Notes: generated by a model from the sequence alone, not told the origin. A stretch of DNA of 64,000 nucleotides from Pardosa pseudoannulata (GCA_032207245.1 CM063504.1:25714229-25778228); one strand, 5' to 3'; shown: positions 22,960 to 35,982, counted from the first letter of the stretch. Numbers and translations: made by a program.

Positions 22960-24544
22960 CTTTACATAAAAAAATATATAGAGAGAAAAGTGTTAAGGTT
23001 ATAAAGATTCCATTATGTTACATAATTTTTTTCCTTTCACTATAGCTTTTTTTAATAACGCATTGATTTTTTATAACATATAAGGGAATTTAAATTACAA
23101 TTTAAATTTTTTTGATTGGTCATATTCATTTTTCAGTAAAAGCAATATTTCTTAAATCAAATGTTCTCAAAGTGGATAGTTCTGCTTATCAGTGAGCACT
23201 AAGTTTTACTCAACAGGGATAGAGGAAAGTAGTAGACTCAAAGGAACTTGGAGAGGAGGCATTAAGATTGTTTAGAGATGGGTTACTACTTATAATTAAT
23301 TGACAATAAATATTTAATAATTTTCTTGGTTTTGCAACCAGAATTTAAATTTTGCATGATTCAATTTAAATTATCCATGCAGCAGATGAGCCTGAATAAA
23401 TAACATATCTGCCAACTTTTAAAAAATGACATAAAAACATTTTGGTTGAAATATCAATTGGTTAGTTGGATCATGTTTAAAAACAAATAATTATAATTAA
23501 TAAAAGTTAACTGTATTTTCCCCTATACCATGTAAATTGTAATCAATAAAATCCTTATGCAATCATAATATAAAAAAAAATTAACTATTTTCAATTTAAT
23601 TTGATTCTAGAAAAACACGAAGTTAGCTTATTTCAAACTAAATATCTATCAGATAAGAGTAGAGAAAATATAAACTGATTTTTATTGTTCTTACTGGAAA
23701 TTGAATAAATAAGATTAATTTATATTCATTTATGTGGCCTTTTTATTTTTTAAAATCATTCCTAATAAACTACTGGCATAAATATGCATTCAAAATACAA
23801 TATCCAGGCAATACTATATTTCACTGGTTACTAACGCCATGCCAAATGTATAATTATGCCACGGAAGGATAATTATAAATCTTTTAAATGTAAACCTTCT
23901 GCAGAAATTAAAATGATTTTTCAATTTTTACAAATTACTAAAATGAAAAATCTATTGTTCTTTTTTCAAACTTTTTAAATTCATTTTCACAATACTCCAA
24001 AACTGTAAAAAGTTTTAGTCTATCTACAAATGCATAAAATTAAACCAAAAAATGTAAATTTTTTTAATAATCTGTAAAAGTTGGTATGTATGAAAGAAGT
24101 ATGTTTAAAAACTATTACATAATTCGCACAATTTAATGCGTTTGGACAAGAATGCAGATACTAGCACTGACAATTGTTTGCAGCATGAGTCAAATAGTAT
24201 GACAAACAACTCAATGTATGCTAGATTTGGAACTATATATAAAAGTGATTAAATTAACTTTTGTGCACTATGCTAAAAATGACCAGCCAAAAGTAAGGCA
24301 GAAGTCATACAAAGTGAACTATTATAAAGAAATATTTTATTTTATTAAGACTGTGAAACTTTTTTATCACATCCTCATGTCTGGATCTGTTTTTTCAATA
24401 ATTTACTTTTTCAAAAATTTAATGGAATATGGTATAAGCAATGGTATATCACTAGCTGGTACTTATATTGAAAATACTTGAATGAGGAAAACTGTTTTTT
24501 TAGGTAACACCAAGCATTAAAAAAATCTTCTTGAAAAATAAATA

Positions 24545-24591
<47 letters not shown>

Positions 24592-25400
24592 ATGATTTAA
24601 ATTGAAGTACATAAGATTAAAACAGTTATATAAAATTTCTTTTAAATTAAAAACAAAATTCTTTTAAAATATAATTACAAGAGGGAAAAAATTGCAAGAG
24701 TGCAACACCGTTTGTTAGTTTTAATAAAGCTTTAACTACTTTTTAGGACCTTTTACTTCAAGTACAAAATATAAACACAATTTCTTCATATTTCAGTCAC
24801 TCACACATTTATATACACACATAGCTAGAGCTAGAGCAAATGAGAGAAAGAGTATTTCAGATGAGTAAGAAAGTATGTACATGCAAACACTAGATAATGA
24901 ATTATAAAACACTAAATCTTTTTTAAATGAATTAGTATGGGCATGATTATTTTAAATCTCCACGGGACACTAACAACACATAACCAAAATATTGGTTAAG
25001 TGGTATGCAATTTGATTTCCCAACTAATGAATAATAAAACATAATGGAAGGATATAAAACTCACCATTTATATAAAGGACTTGAAAACAGAAACTGCAAT
25101 TTTAAAGGCATTTAAAAGTTAAAAATTGATCTCAAACACCCTTTTCAAAAGTAAATGTAGGTTAAGGTCATTGTGTTCTTATTGTAAAACTTGATTAAAA
25201 AATTAGGTAGTTTAAAAGCCCATCTAACTTTAAATATGGATTATATACTGACTTCTGATCATGTAAACATACATTAGGAACAATAGTTCTGAATAACTCA
25301 GTTCCATTTTAATGTCTAATTGGATACATATGTATTTTTGCCTATTATTCTGGAAAATAAAATTGTCTAGAACTATTATATATGCCATTTAATACTGATT
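22960..25400. repeat. Intron 7 right part with a 40-nt poly-A tract
   Basis: The long A-run at 24552-24590 is the only clear feature. The bases before it do not match the SINEs of this window, so I cannot say whether it is a retroposon tail. Confidence 0.6.
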
Positions 25401-25419
25401 GGACTTAACTGCAGCAAGT

Positions 25420-25715
25420 CTTAATTTTTACTTTCTTATATATGTAATATAGGAAAAGTATTGTAATCATCCAAAAATTCCACCTCAATATATTTTGATC
25501 AATCCTCACATTTTTGGACCTTCCTGAGTCTAAAACAACCCTTTTTGGAATTATGCATGTGTGTATGCCTATATGTAGACATGATAACTTAAGAACATTT
25601 TCACTCAGAGGAACCAAATTTTGAATACACATTATAAAAAATTGTAGTTTTCTATCAACTTTTGGGTTACTTCCAGTTACTGAATGGGTACTTCATCCTT
25701 ACTCTCTTACTACCT
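25420..25715 (-). repeat. Dispersed repeat of unknown class (copy 1)
   Basis: On the minus strand this stretch matches 52195-52480. Shared blocks include GGAAGTAACCCAAAAG, ATAGAAAACTACAATTTT, TAATTCCAAAAA and GATTACAATACTT, in the same order over about 270 bp. No termini or coding motif identify the element. Confidence 0.6.
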
Positions 25716-25807
25716 GGGTTCCAATGTTGTTAGTTAAATTCACAAAATGTGTCAGTGTAGGTAAGACAGGTAAAATTTATGTGAAAGTAATTGCATGTTT
25801 TGGAAAA

Positions 25808-26532
25808 CAGGGTGTCCAGGGAGACCATTTAGAAATTCTCTGATATTTCCCCGATAAATTCATACTATTTAATGCACAATTTCTTTCAATTGTTTAATAA
25901 ACTTATTTTAGATGTAAATTTATAATTAAATTAAGTTATAAATTTTAATAACCAAATTTAAATAAATAAATAAAATTCTAATGCATTCAAAACTTTGAAA
26001 AATTCTTTTTGGTCTTTGGGGTGTTCAGAATAACCTGCGAGAAAAACAGAGGAATAGTTAATTTCATTGAAATAATTATAAAGATAACTATAACAAATTT
26101 AACAGTACTGCTTTTTTATCATTTTGTTTATATTTAAATAATGCAGCCTAATATATAATTTAAAAATTGTACATAATTATTTTAATAATTCAATTTGTTG
26201 TATGATAGCATTAATTTTTTTGTTAGCTTCTTTAATTATTGACTCTTTTTTTTGTTCCAATTGTATAATTTCCTGAAGATTCCATTTTTTTGTTTCTCTG
26301 TAATCTCATTTAATAACTAAATAAGCACTTTTACAGGAATGCACAGGAGGTCTGTGATTGGAGAGTTCCCCCCCCCTCCTCAATTTTGATTAGTGGAATT
26401 CATTATTTTTCAAACTTTTTTTTTTTTCAAAAATTTTTTATATATATAATATATAAATTTCATAGTTTCACTGATATTTACAGAATTGCCAAATTCCCTG
26501 ATAATACAGTTTCCCAGTTGCTGGACACCCTG
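25808..26532. mobile_element. DNA element with CAGGGTGTCC termini (copy 1)
   Basis: It begins CAGGGTGTCCAGGGAGACC and ends CAGTTGCTGGACACCCTG, so the two outermost ends are inverted copies of CAGGGTGTCCAG. Length is 725 bp. The copy at 31830-32562 has the same inner sequence throughout (ACCATTTAGAAATTCTCTG near the left end). CAG...CTG ends suit hAT-like and a few other superfamilies. I could not find a convincing target duplication. No transposase is present. Confidence 0.6.
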
Positions 26533-26827
26533 TAAAAGCAAGAACAAAACATGACTAACAAAAATAACTACTTTTCGTTTTTATGAATGTATGAGAAAGC
26601 CAAGGAGAGGCTACTCACATTTTTCTTTTTAAAGCAAAAGCATGTTGATTCTTATGAAATACAATGTTTTAGGAGGAGCAGATGCATAAAAATGTTACCA
26701 AATTACCAAAAGTAATGTAATAAGATAGACTTGATGAGGACATCATTAAAGAATACATAAAGAGCATAGATAAGCAATGTGTTAGTAAATAGTCATAAAG
26801 TGAGGCAACAGCAAAATAGTTAGTTAC

Positions 26828-26905
26828 CAGCAGAAGGAGGTTCAGTTTTTTCCTCCGCCACAGATGGCATGTGAGGAGTGAAAGAACCCCGTATAGATAA
26901 TACAT
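26828..26905 (-). CDS. Ndae1: SLC4 transporter, coding exon 7, possible cassette exon
   Basis: This 78-nt exon has a TCTTTTAG-type acceptor and a GTAACT donor and encodes VLSIRGSFTPHMPSVAEEKT and EPPSAG. It is phase 1 at both ends, so the mRNA stays in frame with or without it. I do not recognise the peptide as conserved; it is Pro/Ser/Glu-rich and probably disordered. It may therefore be spliced in only some tissues. Inclusion is supported by phase and splice sites only. Confidence 0.72.
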
Positions 26906-28015
26906 CTAAAAGCAAAGAAATAAAGCATATAACAGAACTTATATACTTTCCTATTAAAAATAAAAGCACAGAAATTAAAATTATCATAATTTTTGCTTTA
27001 TTCATATCAAGATTGATAGGTGCACTTGAGAAGAGAAAATCACAAGAAGAAAAGAAATACAGAGTACATAGTAAGCAAGCAGAAAACATATTTTCATACA
27101 GAGAGCAGCTATTATAATTAAAGAGCTCTATAATTTTTAAGTTCAAGTAGCATAGAATTAAGTACACTAGCTGCTGCACACCCAACATAATTTAGTTTTA
27201 TGTTTCCTTTTGCAAAACAATTCAATTAAAAATGACCGGTGAAACATGTTATCAATACCTATCATCATAAGTATACATTGTTAAGGAAAAGGAGCCTACC
27301 AGTAACCATAGTTATTTTCTTTATTAGCCACTAATTATATACACCCAGCTTTCAGTCTGGGTACACATAATCATTAGCATCACATACCCATTGGAAAACA
27401 TTTTTATGGTCTAATTTAATTTAAGATAAATAATGACATAGAAAAGTACTTTATTACATATTTTATCTTTGTATTCAGCAAACAGGTTGACTTTTGTATA
27501 TTATAATTGAATTTCCATTTCTCATGAAGCTTTTTATAAAACAAAACTAAACATAGAATGCTGGCCAATCTTACACTGCTAGTATGGATTTCCAAAATAA
27601 GAATCCTAAAATTTGACAAAAAAAACTTGGGATGCTAAATTAACTGCCATTCGAGCAGTTGATTTGGCACAATTTTTCTCTTATCTAAATATATAAAAAA
27701 AATGTTAAGACAACCTTTTAATTTTTAAACTATTTTTAATATTGAAAACATTGTACTAGAATATAAATGCTGATACATCTAGTCATTAACTTTTTTTCAG
27801 ATCTACCAATGACTAATATTTTTGTAATACATTAATTTTACATATATCCAACCATTTATTCAAGACATGCTAACAAGTAGCCATTTTTCCTTCTACTCAA
27901 TTTACAAGTATTGAGATTTTGAGCAGAAAACTTATTTTTATCTAAATAAAATATAGCTTATATTACATAGAGATAGTGTAGCTTTTCCTCAGTAAAAGAA
28001 TTTTTAGAATTGGAA

Positions 28016-28271
28016 TTTTTAAAAGTTTAACTGGTTCGATCCCTGGGCTGAACAAGGTTGACTCAGCCTTTCATCCCTTCAGTGGGTAGATGAACTGAGG
28101 ACCAAGCATACTTGGGAACTAAACACTGGGGGTTCCGCGTAAGATTGACCACCTAACCGGAACATATGCCTTGCACCAGGGCCCTTGGTCAAGTAAACGA
28201 AGATTGGCACCGTAGGCAATGGCCCCCTAGGGGCTGTTGCGCTGAGGAGTTTAGTTTTTAAAAGTTTAACT
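28016..28271 (+). repeat. 5'-truncated SINE with 17-bp target duplications
   Basis: The insert at 28033-28254 is flanked by identical copies of TTTTTAAAAGTTTAACT (28016-28032 and 28255-28271). It starts GGTTCGATCCCTGGGC, the B-box part of a tRNA-like head, and runs through AACAAGGTTGACTCAGCC and CACTGGGGGTTCCGCG to GCTGAGGAGTTTAG. The A-box half is missing, as in 5'-truncated LINE-mobilised copies. It differs from the main SINE family. Its GC content is far above the surrounding intron. Confidence 0.85.
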
Positions 28272-29670
28272 ATATTGAAAGAACAATAAATAAGAATCCT
28301 TAAAATAGTATAATAAATAAATAGCTTAACAATTTATAAGTGTTCTTTGTACAGATACTTTTATTTAGGGACATAAGTGAGATAAATTGAATCACTGATT
28401 TTTCAGGTACAGCAAGTTTAAATACATATATTTCGAAAGAAGAAATAAATTAAATGTAGAACTATCATCTTTTGTAAATTTAAAATGTCAAAAACATAAA
28501 AATATCAAAAAACCATTCATGTCTCTAAAAGGTTTTTTTTTTTTAATTGCAGAAGCTCTTGATTCTTCATCATTGATTTCCATACATCACAGCTGTATGA
28601 GGTTGGAGACGTAAACAATTATAAAAAGATAAAGTAAAGTACTCTAATTAAAAAAAAAAAAAAGATGTTTAATATGTGGTTTTTCTGCGAAATCACTGTC
28701 CGCTAAAGGGCTAACTCCTACATATAAATTTCACTTCTTTTTAAATATTAGTATAGATAAAGCTTATTATAAAATCTAATGATTAAAAAATGTGACACTT
28801 CACATTAAGGATGAAATGAATAGTGATTTGCCAGATGCAGGATATCCAAAGCTCAATTGTCTACCAGTTACAGATATCCAGATAGTTTAATATTGGATAT
28901 CTATGACAGAAGTCTTATATATCCTTTCAAAAAAGTAAATTACAAAATATTTTATAAATTATTTAAAAAATAAACTTTTAAACTATATAAAAATTTAATT
29001 TACAGCTGTTTTAATATATATTTATTAGTAATGCTACACAAACATTATTTTTTAAATATCACCTCTTTTATAATTTTAAGTTTCTGTTATGAAAAAAGTA
29101 CATATTAAGCTCAATTGATCAATACACCCTTATTAGACAAATATTTTTTCAAAATGATAAATTAAGTCTAGATATTAAAAAAATAGTGTTTAAATCACTT
29201 TTAGCTCTGAGTTAAATAACTTCTGGCACCTCATAAATTCATAAAATCAATTCTGCATCAGAGAACATAATCTTCTTGTTACAGATGGACAGTCATTTAA
29301 AGGCATGTCTGACTTCCAGAGAGAAAAAATTACTAAAAGAGAGTGCAAGCAATCTTTAAGGGCGTTTAGTTTCAAAATTCTAAAGCCACAATTTTTCAGA
29401 AAGGGGAGATAGCCTAATAGTTTGTTACCAGTGTATGAAATTTGGAAGCTCTTTCAGATTAGAATAAAATTTATACTAAATTATTAATACTCCTAGCCCT
29501 AAAATTCAACAAGTCAATACTTAAAATGCTTTGAAAATCATAAAATAATGATTTGCATAATGTTGTAAATATAAGTATGTAGTTTAAAGTTGGCTTTACA
29601 TTAGTTAAAAAACAAAAAACAACTTACAATGTAATGCTATACAGTTTTAATTCCAAGAAAATATTTTTAG

Positions 29671-29709
29671 CACATACATACATACATATATATATGTATA
29701 TGTATATAT

Positions 29710-29782
<73 letters not shown>
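29671..29782. repeat. Compound (CATA)/(TA)n microsatellite
   Basis: CATA and TATG units pass into about 30 uninterrupted TA units ending at 29782. The open frame across it is a repeat artefact. Confidence 0.95.
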
Positions 29783-29783
<1 letters not shown>

Positions 29784-30444
29784 CAGAAGTTGGTTAACAA
29801 AGTGAGAATAAATATATTTAATAATTAAACGGCAGCAACAGGTGATTTCTTGAATATACATTTCATAAAGCAAAATAGAAATAAGATCCAATAGAGTTGT
29901 TATCTACTGAAAATATTAAATTTGATTAACTGATAAAATTTATATAAATTGTTAATATTTGTTCATTTAAAATTTACAATATTTTTTATTATTTTATTTA
30001 TATTTATTATTTTTCTAATATACTTATTAAATAATAAAAAAGTTTATCAAGTGAACTCAAATGCAAAATCAAAATACTCAATGAAGCTGATGAGCATGAT
30101 CATTTCACATACACAGATAAATTGAAGAAAAAATAAAAAATGTTATATATCAATATAAATATCATTTATATTAATACATAACAAAATTAAAAAAAAAACT
30201 TTTATGGGAATTCATATTTTATTAAACAGTATCTTTGGAAAAAAGATAACTTTAAAACCATAAGTATAATTTATATTATAAATGTGATACTAAATAATAT
30301 AATAACTATAACTTGATAATATAAATATTTATATTAATATTTTTAAAAAATTTTTTACACTTTTGAAGGAATTTCTGTTTTTTAAATAGTATTTATGGTC
30401 AAGAGATAACTTTAAAATCTACATAATGAAACAGTAACACTTAC

Positions 30445-30639
30445 GATGAGTGCTGAATTTAGATGAATTACGGCCAACTTCAGTGAAGGACCTAATGAGA
30501 GAGATTCTAGAAGTTTTATCACTCCATTCATTATGTAATTCATGTTGATGACGATGTGGACGCAAGAGTATGGTTTTAATCTTCTCTCTTGAGTTATAAG
30601 GGATTAACTGATGAGATTCCATATCATCAAGAACACTAT
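30445..30639 (-). CDS. Ndae1: SLC4 transporter, coding exon 6 (residues 193-257)
   Basis: The exon encodes DSVLDDMESHQLIPYNSREK, IKTILLRPHRHQHELHNE and ISLIRSFTEVGRNSSKF. The V-L-D-x-M, R-E-K-I-K-x-x-L-L and I-x-L-x-R-S-F-x-E-V-G patterns follow the family's order in the cytosolic domain. The exon is 195 nt and phase 1 at both ends. The RSF segment is near the region where vertebrate relatives are variably spliced. Confidence 0.93.
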
Positions 30640-30827
30640 CTATAAGGAAAAGACTGAACTTCAGAGGCTGATAACTAGATTTTATTTCAATACTATTAAG
30701 GTAATTAAGGTTACTTAAGGTACTATTAAAGTTTCAATACTATTAAGAAGTGGTTATTACATCTACTTTTCAAGTAATTAGAACTAGAAAAGGATCCCAA
30801 TTATCACCCTTCTTTGAATAACTTTAA

Positions 30828-31229
30828 GGTGGTTGAGAACTGGCCATATTGGATTCCTCTAGTTCCATGTTAAGCCATGAGGAAAATTGTTCTACTTCTA
30901 AACAGTTAGTATCTAAAAACTTTCTTAAAAAAATTTAATTTTATCATGAAAAAGAGTAGAACATTATCCAGGGTAATGCTTAATCCTTTTTAAAAATTCA
31001 CACTAAAGTATCATTGCTTATGACAAAAATTTTCAAATAACTTAAAATGAAATATATATATGTTTCAGTCTCTTTGAAAATTTCATACCCACATTACCCT
31101 GGATAATTTCCAGTTCTATCACATGGTAAAATTTGTTAAGAAATCTTTAAATCAAAATTGCCAAGAAGTAGCTTTCCTATAGCTTAATAGAGAGCTAGAG
31201 AAATCTAATATGGCTGGTAACAAACCACT
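30828..31229. mobile_element. Foldback element with long inverted arms, flanked by TTAA
   Basis: The left end GGTGGTTGAGAACTGGCCAT is the inverted match of the right end, which reads AGTGGTTTGTTACCAGCCAT on the other strand. Arms of roughly 150 bp pair with some mismatches, and inner ends contain ATTATCCAGGGTAATG (near 30962) and its inverse (near 31093). TTAA lies on both sides (30824-30827 and 31230-31233), so it behaves like a TTAA-targeting MITE of 402 bp. The arm sequence recurs near 63385 and 63730. No coding frame is present. Confidence 0.75.
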
Positions 31230-31829
31230 TTAACACAACTAAAAAGAAAAAAAAAACAATGAATATGATTATACATAAATAAAAAAAATTATGTAAACAT
31301 GTTAACATTTTTACAACTACAGAAATATAAAAATACAATAAACTACAGAAAGTAAGAAAAGTAACAAGCTTTAAATTGTACAGTGCGAATGAAAGAAAAT
31401 TGCTCGTACAAATTTATAAACACACATGTGTGTTCAGAAGCATTGAATTTATTGAATATCCCTTTTTAGAAATTTTATAAAATTACTACCATAAACATTT
31501 GTCACTCCACAAACACACAAAAAAATATTTATGAATGGGTTGAGTGCAAGTACTTTTATTTGAAACATGACTAATACATGAGGTTTCTTATTATTTACCA
31601 TTAAATATTTAAAAAAAATGCAATTCACTTTGGACAAACTTATAGTTTTTCAGGCGTAGGAGCATTTTATGAATGACTGTTACAAAGGATAAAATGCTAA
31701 AGTTTTTACAGTGAAAGCATACTAACCTAACATAGAACTATTTATTAATTCAAAACTGGCTATAAGTATTTTATGAAATAAAAAAAAATCACAATCATAT
31801 GAGGTACAGTACTGAGTTTTAGAGCACAG

Positions 31830-32562
31830 CAGGGTGTTCAGGGGGAAACCATTTAGAAATTCTCTGCAATTCGTAATTTCTCCCCTGATAAAGTCCCACT
31901 ATTTAATACATTTCTTCAAATTATTTTATAAAACTATTTTTAGATAAAAATTTATATTTACATAACCATATAAATTTTAATATAAACAAAATCTCTGCAT
32001 TTAAAACTTAAAACATTCCTTTCAGTATTTTTTTGTGTTCAGAATAACGTTTGTAAGGAATAAAGGATTAATTAATTTCATTAAAACAATTATAAACTAT
32101 GGCAATCCTTGCAATAGTGAATTTTCCATTTTATTAATATCTAAATAATGCAGCCTAATACATCAATTAAAAATTGTTCAATATTATTTTAAAGATTCAA
32201 TTTGATCCATGACAGCATTAACTTCCTTGTTAGCTTCTTTGATTATTAAGGTTTTTTGTTCCAAATGCTTTTAGATCAATTTTGATTTTTTAAAGCTTTT
32301 AATTACTTTATTCTCTGAAGATTTCATTTTCCTTTCTCCATATTCTCATTTAACAGCAAATAAACATTTTTAAAAGAATGCATAAGAGGTCTGCAATTGA
32401 ACGTTTTTATCTTTAAATTTTGACTGACAGGATTAATTAGTTTTTAACCTTTATTTTTAGGTAGAAAATTTCCTGTTTTTTAAATTAAAATTTCTTAGAA
32501 AATTCCCCAATATTTCCAGAATTACTGAATTTTCTAATAATTCCCAGTTGCTAGAGACTCTG
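31830..32562. mobile_element. DNA element with CAGGGTGTTC terminus (copy 2)
   Basis: Full-length sibling of the element at 25808-26532, 733 bp. The left end reads CAGGGTGTTCAGGGGGAAAC; the right end, TTGCTAGAGACTCTG, is more decayed. The shared inner blocks lie in the same order and orientation. It sits close to the foldback element, inside intron 5. Confidence 0.6.
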
Positions 32563-32637
32563 GCAATATTTATATAACCAAGAACAACATCATGTTTCCT
32601 TTTTTAATTTTCAAAAATAGTTTATCATCTAACATAC

Positions 32638-32798
32638 CAACTACTTTTTCTAAGTCCTGAACTTCCATATCCAGAATAATAGAACCATTCAGAATACAGC
32701 TACGCAACTCAAATAAAGAATGCAGAGATATAGTAGCAACATGCGGTTTAGACCAACGATTACCACCTTCTTCTACATCTTCTTCAAACTTTATCCAC
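32638..32798 (-). CDS. Ndae1: SLC4 transporter, coding exon 5 (cytosolic domain core)
   Basis: It completes the ETAR motif and continues [36 protein letters not shown] and [17 protein letters not shown]. This is the folded core of the cytosolic domain, which in the family can dimerise and takes part in autoregulation. Phase is 2 in and 1 out. The acceptor is TTTTGCAG and the donor GTATGT. Exons 4 and 5 together are phase-symmetric. Confidence 0.96.
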
Positions 32799-33124
32799 CT
32801 GCAAAAGTGAATTTAAAATAGTAAATAACTATAAATCAGTAGAATATGTTCTTTAGGAAAAATATAATAAATATTAATTTTAATCACTTTTCAAAGATAG
32901 GGTATTCATAAAATTTTTAAAGTTTATCTACTTTGCAGTATTTTATTGAAACAAAAGTTATTTTTATTCTAATCATTACTGACATACAAAGGGACAATAA
33001 AAGCAGAGTTAGCAATGGTTACAGAGTGAGTGTAGAAATAACATCTAAACTTCAAGAAAAATAAAATTATTTTTATCAGAATATTTAAATTTATAAAAAT
33101 AAAAACAAAACTTGCTCTACAAGC

Positions 33125-33290
33125 ATTAAGGTATCCGTCTACGTTCGGAGAGCTTTTTTCTTTAAACTTAGAAACTAGTTCCTGTTTTTACATTTTTAGG
33201 TTTATACTTTATATTATCATAGAGAATTGCACTTAAAAAATTTATTCCTGGAGAAGTTTTTATAAAATTTCTAATAAATAAAGAAAATTT

Positions 33291-33322
<32 letters not shown>

Positions 33323-34096
33323 CAGGTTTTTTCAAAAGGTCTAATTTTTTAATAAATTAAATTATTTTAATATTTTTTGATGCAACACATTTCTTATGCA
33401 CTGGACTAGTGAATCACCTAAAATCTTTGCTTAATTTACATTTGGTAAAAAATTTTGGTCCTTCAAAATCATGCACATTGAATTCTTAACGAATTTTCAT
33501 TACCTTTATATCTAACTATTAGTGTAACATCATTAAAAATTATCCTAATTTAAAGCTTTTAGGATTATTTAGGTCATTTACTAGTAAATACTATCAAAAA
33601 CATTCATAATAATTTTTAAAAAATTATTTTAAGAACTTTTTCAGAAATCACATTTCAAGTTTCAACATTTTATTAAAAATAATGTTCTGAGAAAAACGCA
33701 TTTGAAGTTTATGAAAGCAACTTTAACTATTAAAAAATTAAAATACGTGTTTAAAATTCCCCACACTTTCTTGCTTCAAACCTTGCTAATTATTAAAAAT
33801 ACTAGAAAAATGTTTAAACTAATTTTCATGAAAATTTAAAAAGTTTTGTCCAAAAAATGCTCTTTAAATTTACGACTTCCAGTTCCGAAGTCGCTACTTT
33901 CGTTTTGTTTTGACAGCTGTCACTGATGTTTAAACAGCTGTAATTTTTCTTTAAAATGCTGTAGAGACAAAACAAAAACAGATTTAGAAGCCTAAAAGTT
34001 GAAATTTTACAACTGAGAAATAAAAAGGAATTATGATTCTTGGCAAAAAATGACGTTTACAATGTACAAACTATCATATTACAAACGGCCTAAGCC
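33125..34096. mobile_element. Possible larger DNA transposon copy, uncertain ends
   Basis: Left edge TTAAGGTATCCGTCTACG and right edge ACGGCCTAAG look loosely inverted, and the stretch contains a poly-A run near 33296 and two E-box palindromes (ACAGCTGT) near 33912 and 33935. Similarity of the ends is weak and no target duplication is clear. Confidence 0.3.
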
Positions 34097-35277
34097 ATGG
34101 TATTTCTTAGTCTCTTGTTCAGATTCTCCAACTTTACAATTTTGTAAGGTTCAAACATAAATACACACACAAAACAAAATTAGCCCAAGCACACTAACAG
34201 AATAATAAAATATAACCTAGGAAAAGCAGAACTCACATTACATCACACAGATATTTAACATTAAAATTACTGGATTTCTGGATCAGAAACTAATGTTAGT
34301 ACTCATGTCAAAATGAATATATAAAATAAAATACTTGATGTACGTAACAATTACACACACTTAAAGGTCTTGAAAAAAGTTTATTTGTGTCTCTTAAATT
34401 CATGGTCAAACTTTTATTATAATTACCATTTAACTTTGAATAAAAAATGTTTTAGGAACACTGATATAAAATACTTGGACCGAAATAAAATAGACAAAGT
34501 ATTAAAGTTGTGCATCTGGAAGGGGAAGGCCATGCTAAATACATTGAAGAATAATTACGTATCTGTTAAAGCATTGGTTGGCATAACATTCATAATTTTT
34601 TTGCACATAATCAGAATCTCATACTATATGATGAAAGTTAACAGATGAAAGTTAATTTAATGCTACTTAGTTCTTATTATATTCAGGGATTATTGAAGGA
34701 AGAAAAGATAGAAGGTACTATTGTAGAAAGTATGATGTAGGACTTTGTGTTGCTTCATGTTTTGAGATTTTTAACATGTAACATATCTGTTAAAGCTTAG
34801 AACTATCCAAGATATATATTTTATATTCTCTACTAAGATTTTTTTTCTGGACAAAGCAAGCAATAAAGTAATCTGCAATAATTTATTTCATTCAATCCAG
34901 TTTTTTTTAGGCTGTGGTGGCCAAGAAAGATTTTAAAGTTGTTTTCATAGTAAGATTATAAAACCATTTTCTAACACATTTTTATATAATTTAAATAACT
35001 ATTTTTATGGAGATATTAATCTTAAATAGCTCAATGCAACAAATTTGATATATAAAATACCAAAAGATGTTTTTAATTAAAAATTCAGGTGCATAACAGG
35101 AAAGACTGGAGATTACTGACATGAACTGTATACCATATGTATGATAGGTAGTGCTTTCTTGACTATTAGGTCAAGCAAAAAACACTGGTTACTGGAAAAA
35201 TATTTTACATTTTTAATTCATAAAAAGACATGTATTAACTTTTAGCAAAAATAAATAAATAAAAAATAATAATTGGT

Positions 35278-35417
35278 TTGGTGTACATTGGACTACTTTT
35301 TTGCTACATAAAGGCTACATTCGTGTCAGCAGTGGGATTTCACAACTCCAGTACTGAAGAGCAGTGCTCTAACTCTTTTGCCTTCATTCAGATTTTTTTT
35401 TTTTTTTTTTTTTTTTT
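35278..35417 (-). repeat. Main-family SINE fragment and poly-T tract
   Basis: Minus-strand remnant with TGTCAGCAGTGGGATTTCAC and TCCAGTACTGAAGAGCAG, followed by a T-run of about 25 (35393-35417). It is a badly reduced copy of the SINE family. Confidence 0.5.
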
Positions 35418-35846
35418 AAATTGGAGATATGAAAGCAAAAATCTAATCCAAAAAGGGTTAAAGTTTATTTTATAATGGTGAGCCTTTTCTTAACAAATGG
35501 ATAGAAAAAAATATGTGTGTTTCAAAGTTAGAGAAAACAGAATCATAGTGAGAAGGGATTTTTATTGGGTGGTAAAGATTTTTCTTTATTTGTAATAGTC
35601 CTTGATTCCAAACTGTAGGACATGCCCCTCCCCTAGGGGTGGGGAAACAAGACTATTGAAAGGGGCATGCATCTGAAGTGGTTATGTGGTATATTATTTT
35701 CTAGCCCATTAAATAAACTACAATATCTGGTGAGTATTCATGAAATTAGATTGTCATGAAAATTGAAGGTGTGTGTGCAAAACTCTTTTTATAAAAAAGG
35801 TAAAAAAGTTTTGAAATCACTGTCTTAATGGATTAAGCAAAATTAC

Positions 35847-35982
35847 CTAGCAGTTTCTCTCCATTCAATGTTATTGCCATTATAGAATAGCTCTTCCATC
35901 TCACTGAAGAGAGGATGAGGTTCATGGCTTCCTTCTTCCTCTTCTCCCAATATGAAATGAACTCTTTCTGATGGTGGAGCAA
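35847..35982 (-). CDS. Ndae1: SLC4 transporter, coding exon 4 (start of the band 3-like cytosolic domain)
   Basis: The exon encodes VAPPSERVHFILGEEEEG followed by SHEPHPLFSEMEELFYN and ends in IEWRETA with two bases of an Arg codon. These are among the most conserved motifs in the cytosolic domain of Na+-coupled SLC4 transporters and include the start of [15 protein letters not shown]. Phase is 1 in and 2 out; the donor is GTAATT. Confidence 0.96.

Noticed and set aside
29667..29891. Open frames made of alternating Tyr/Ile across (TA)n tracts (also at 7586, 10328, 39939, 53033)
   Set aside because: They are microsatellite translation. Only the 10442-10720 part of the frame at 10328 is a real exon.
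33900..33945. Two E-boxes (ACAGCTGT) as an intronic enhancer
   Set aside because: They lie inside a possible mobile element and such short palindromes are common; no further support.
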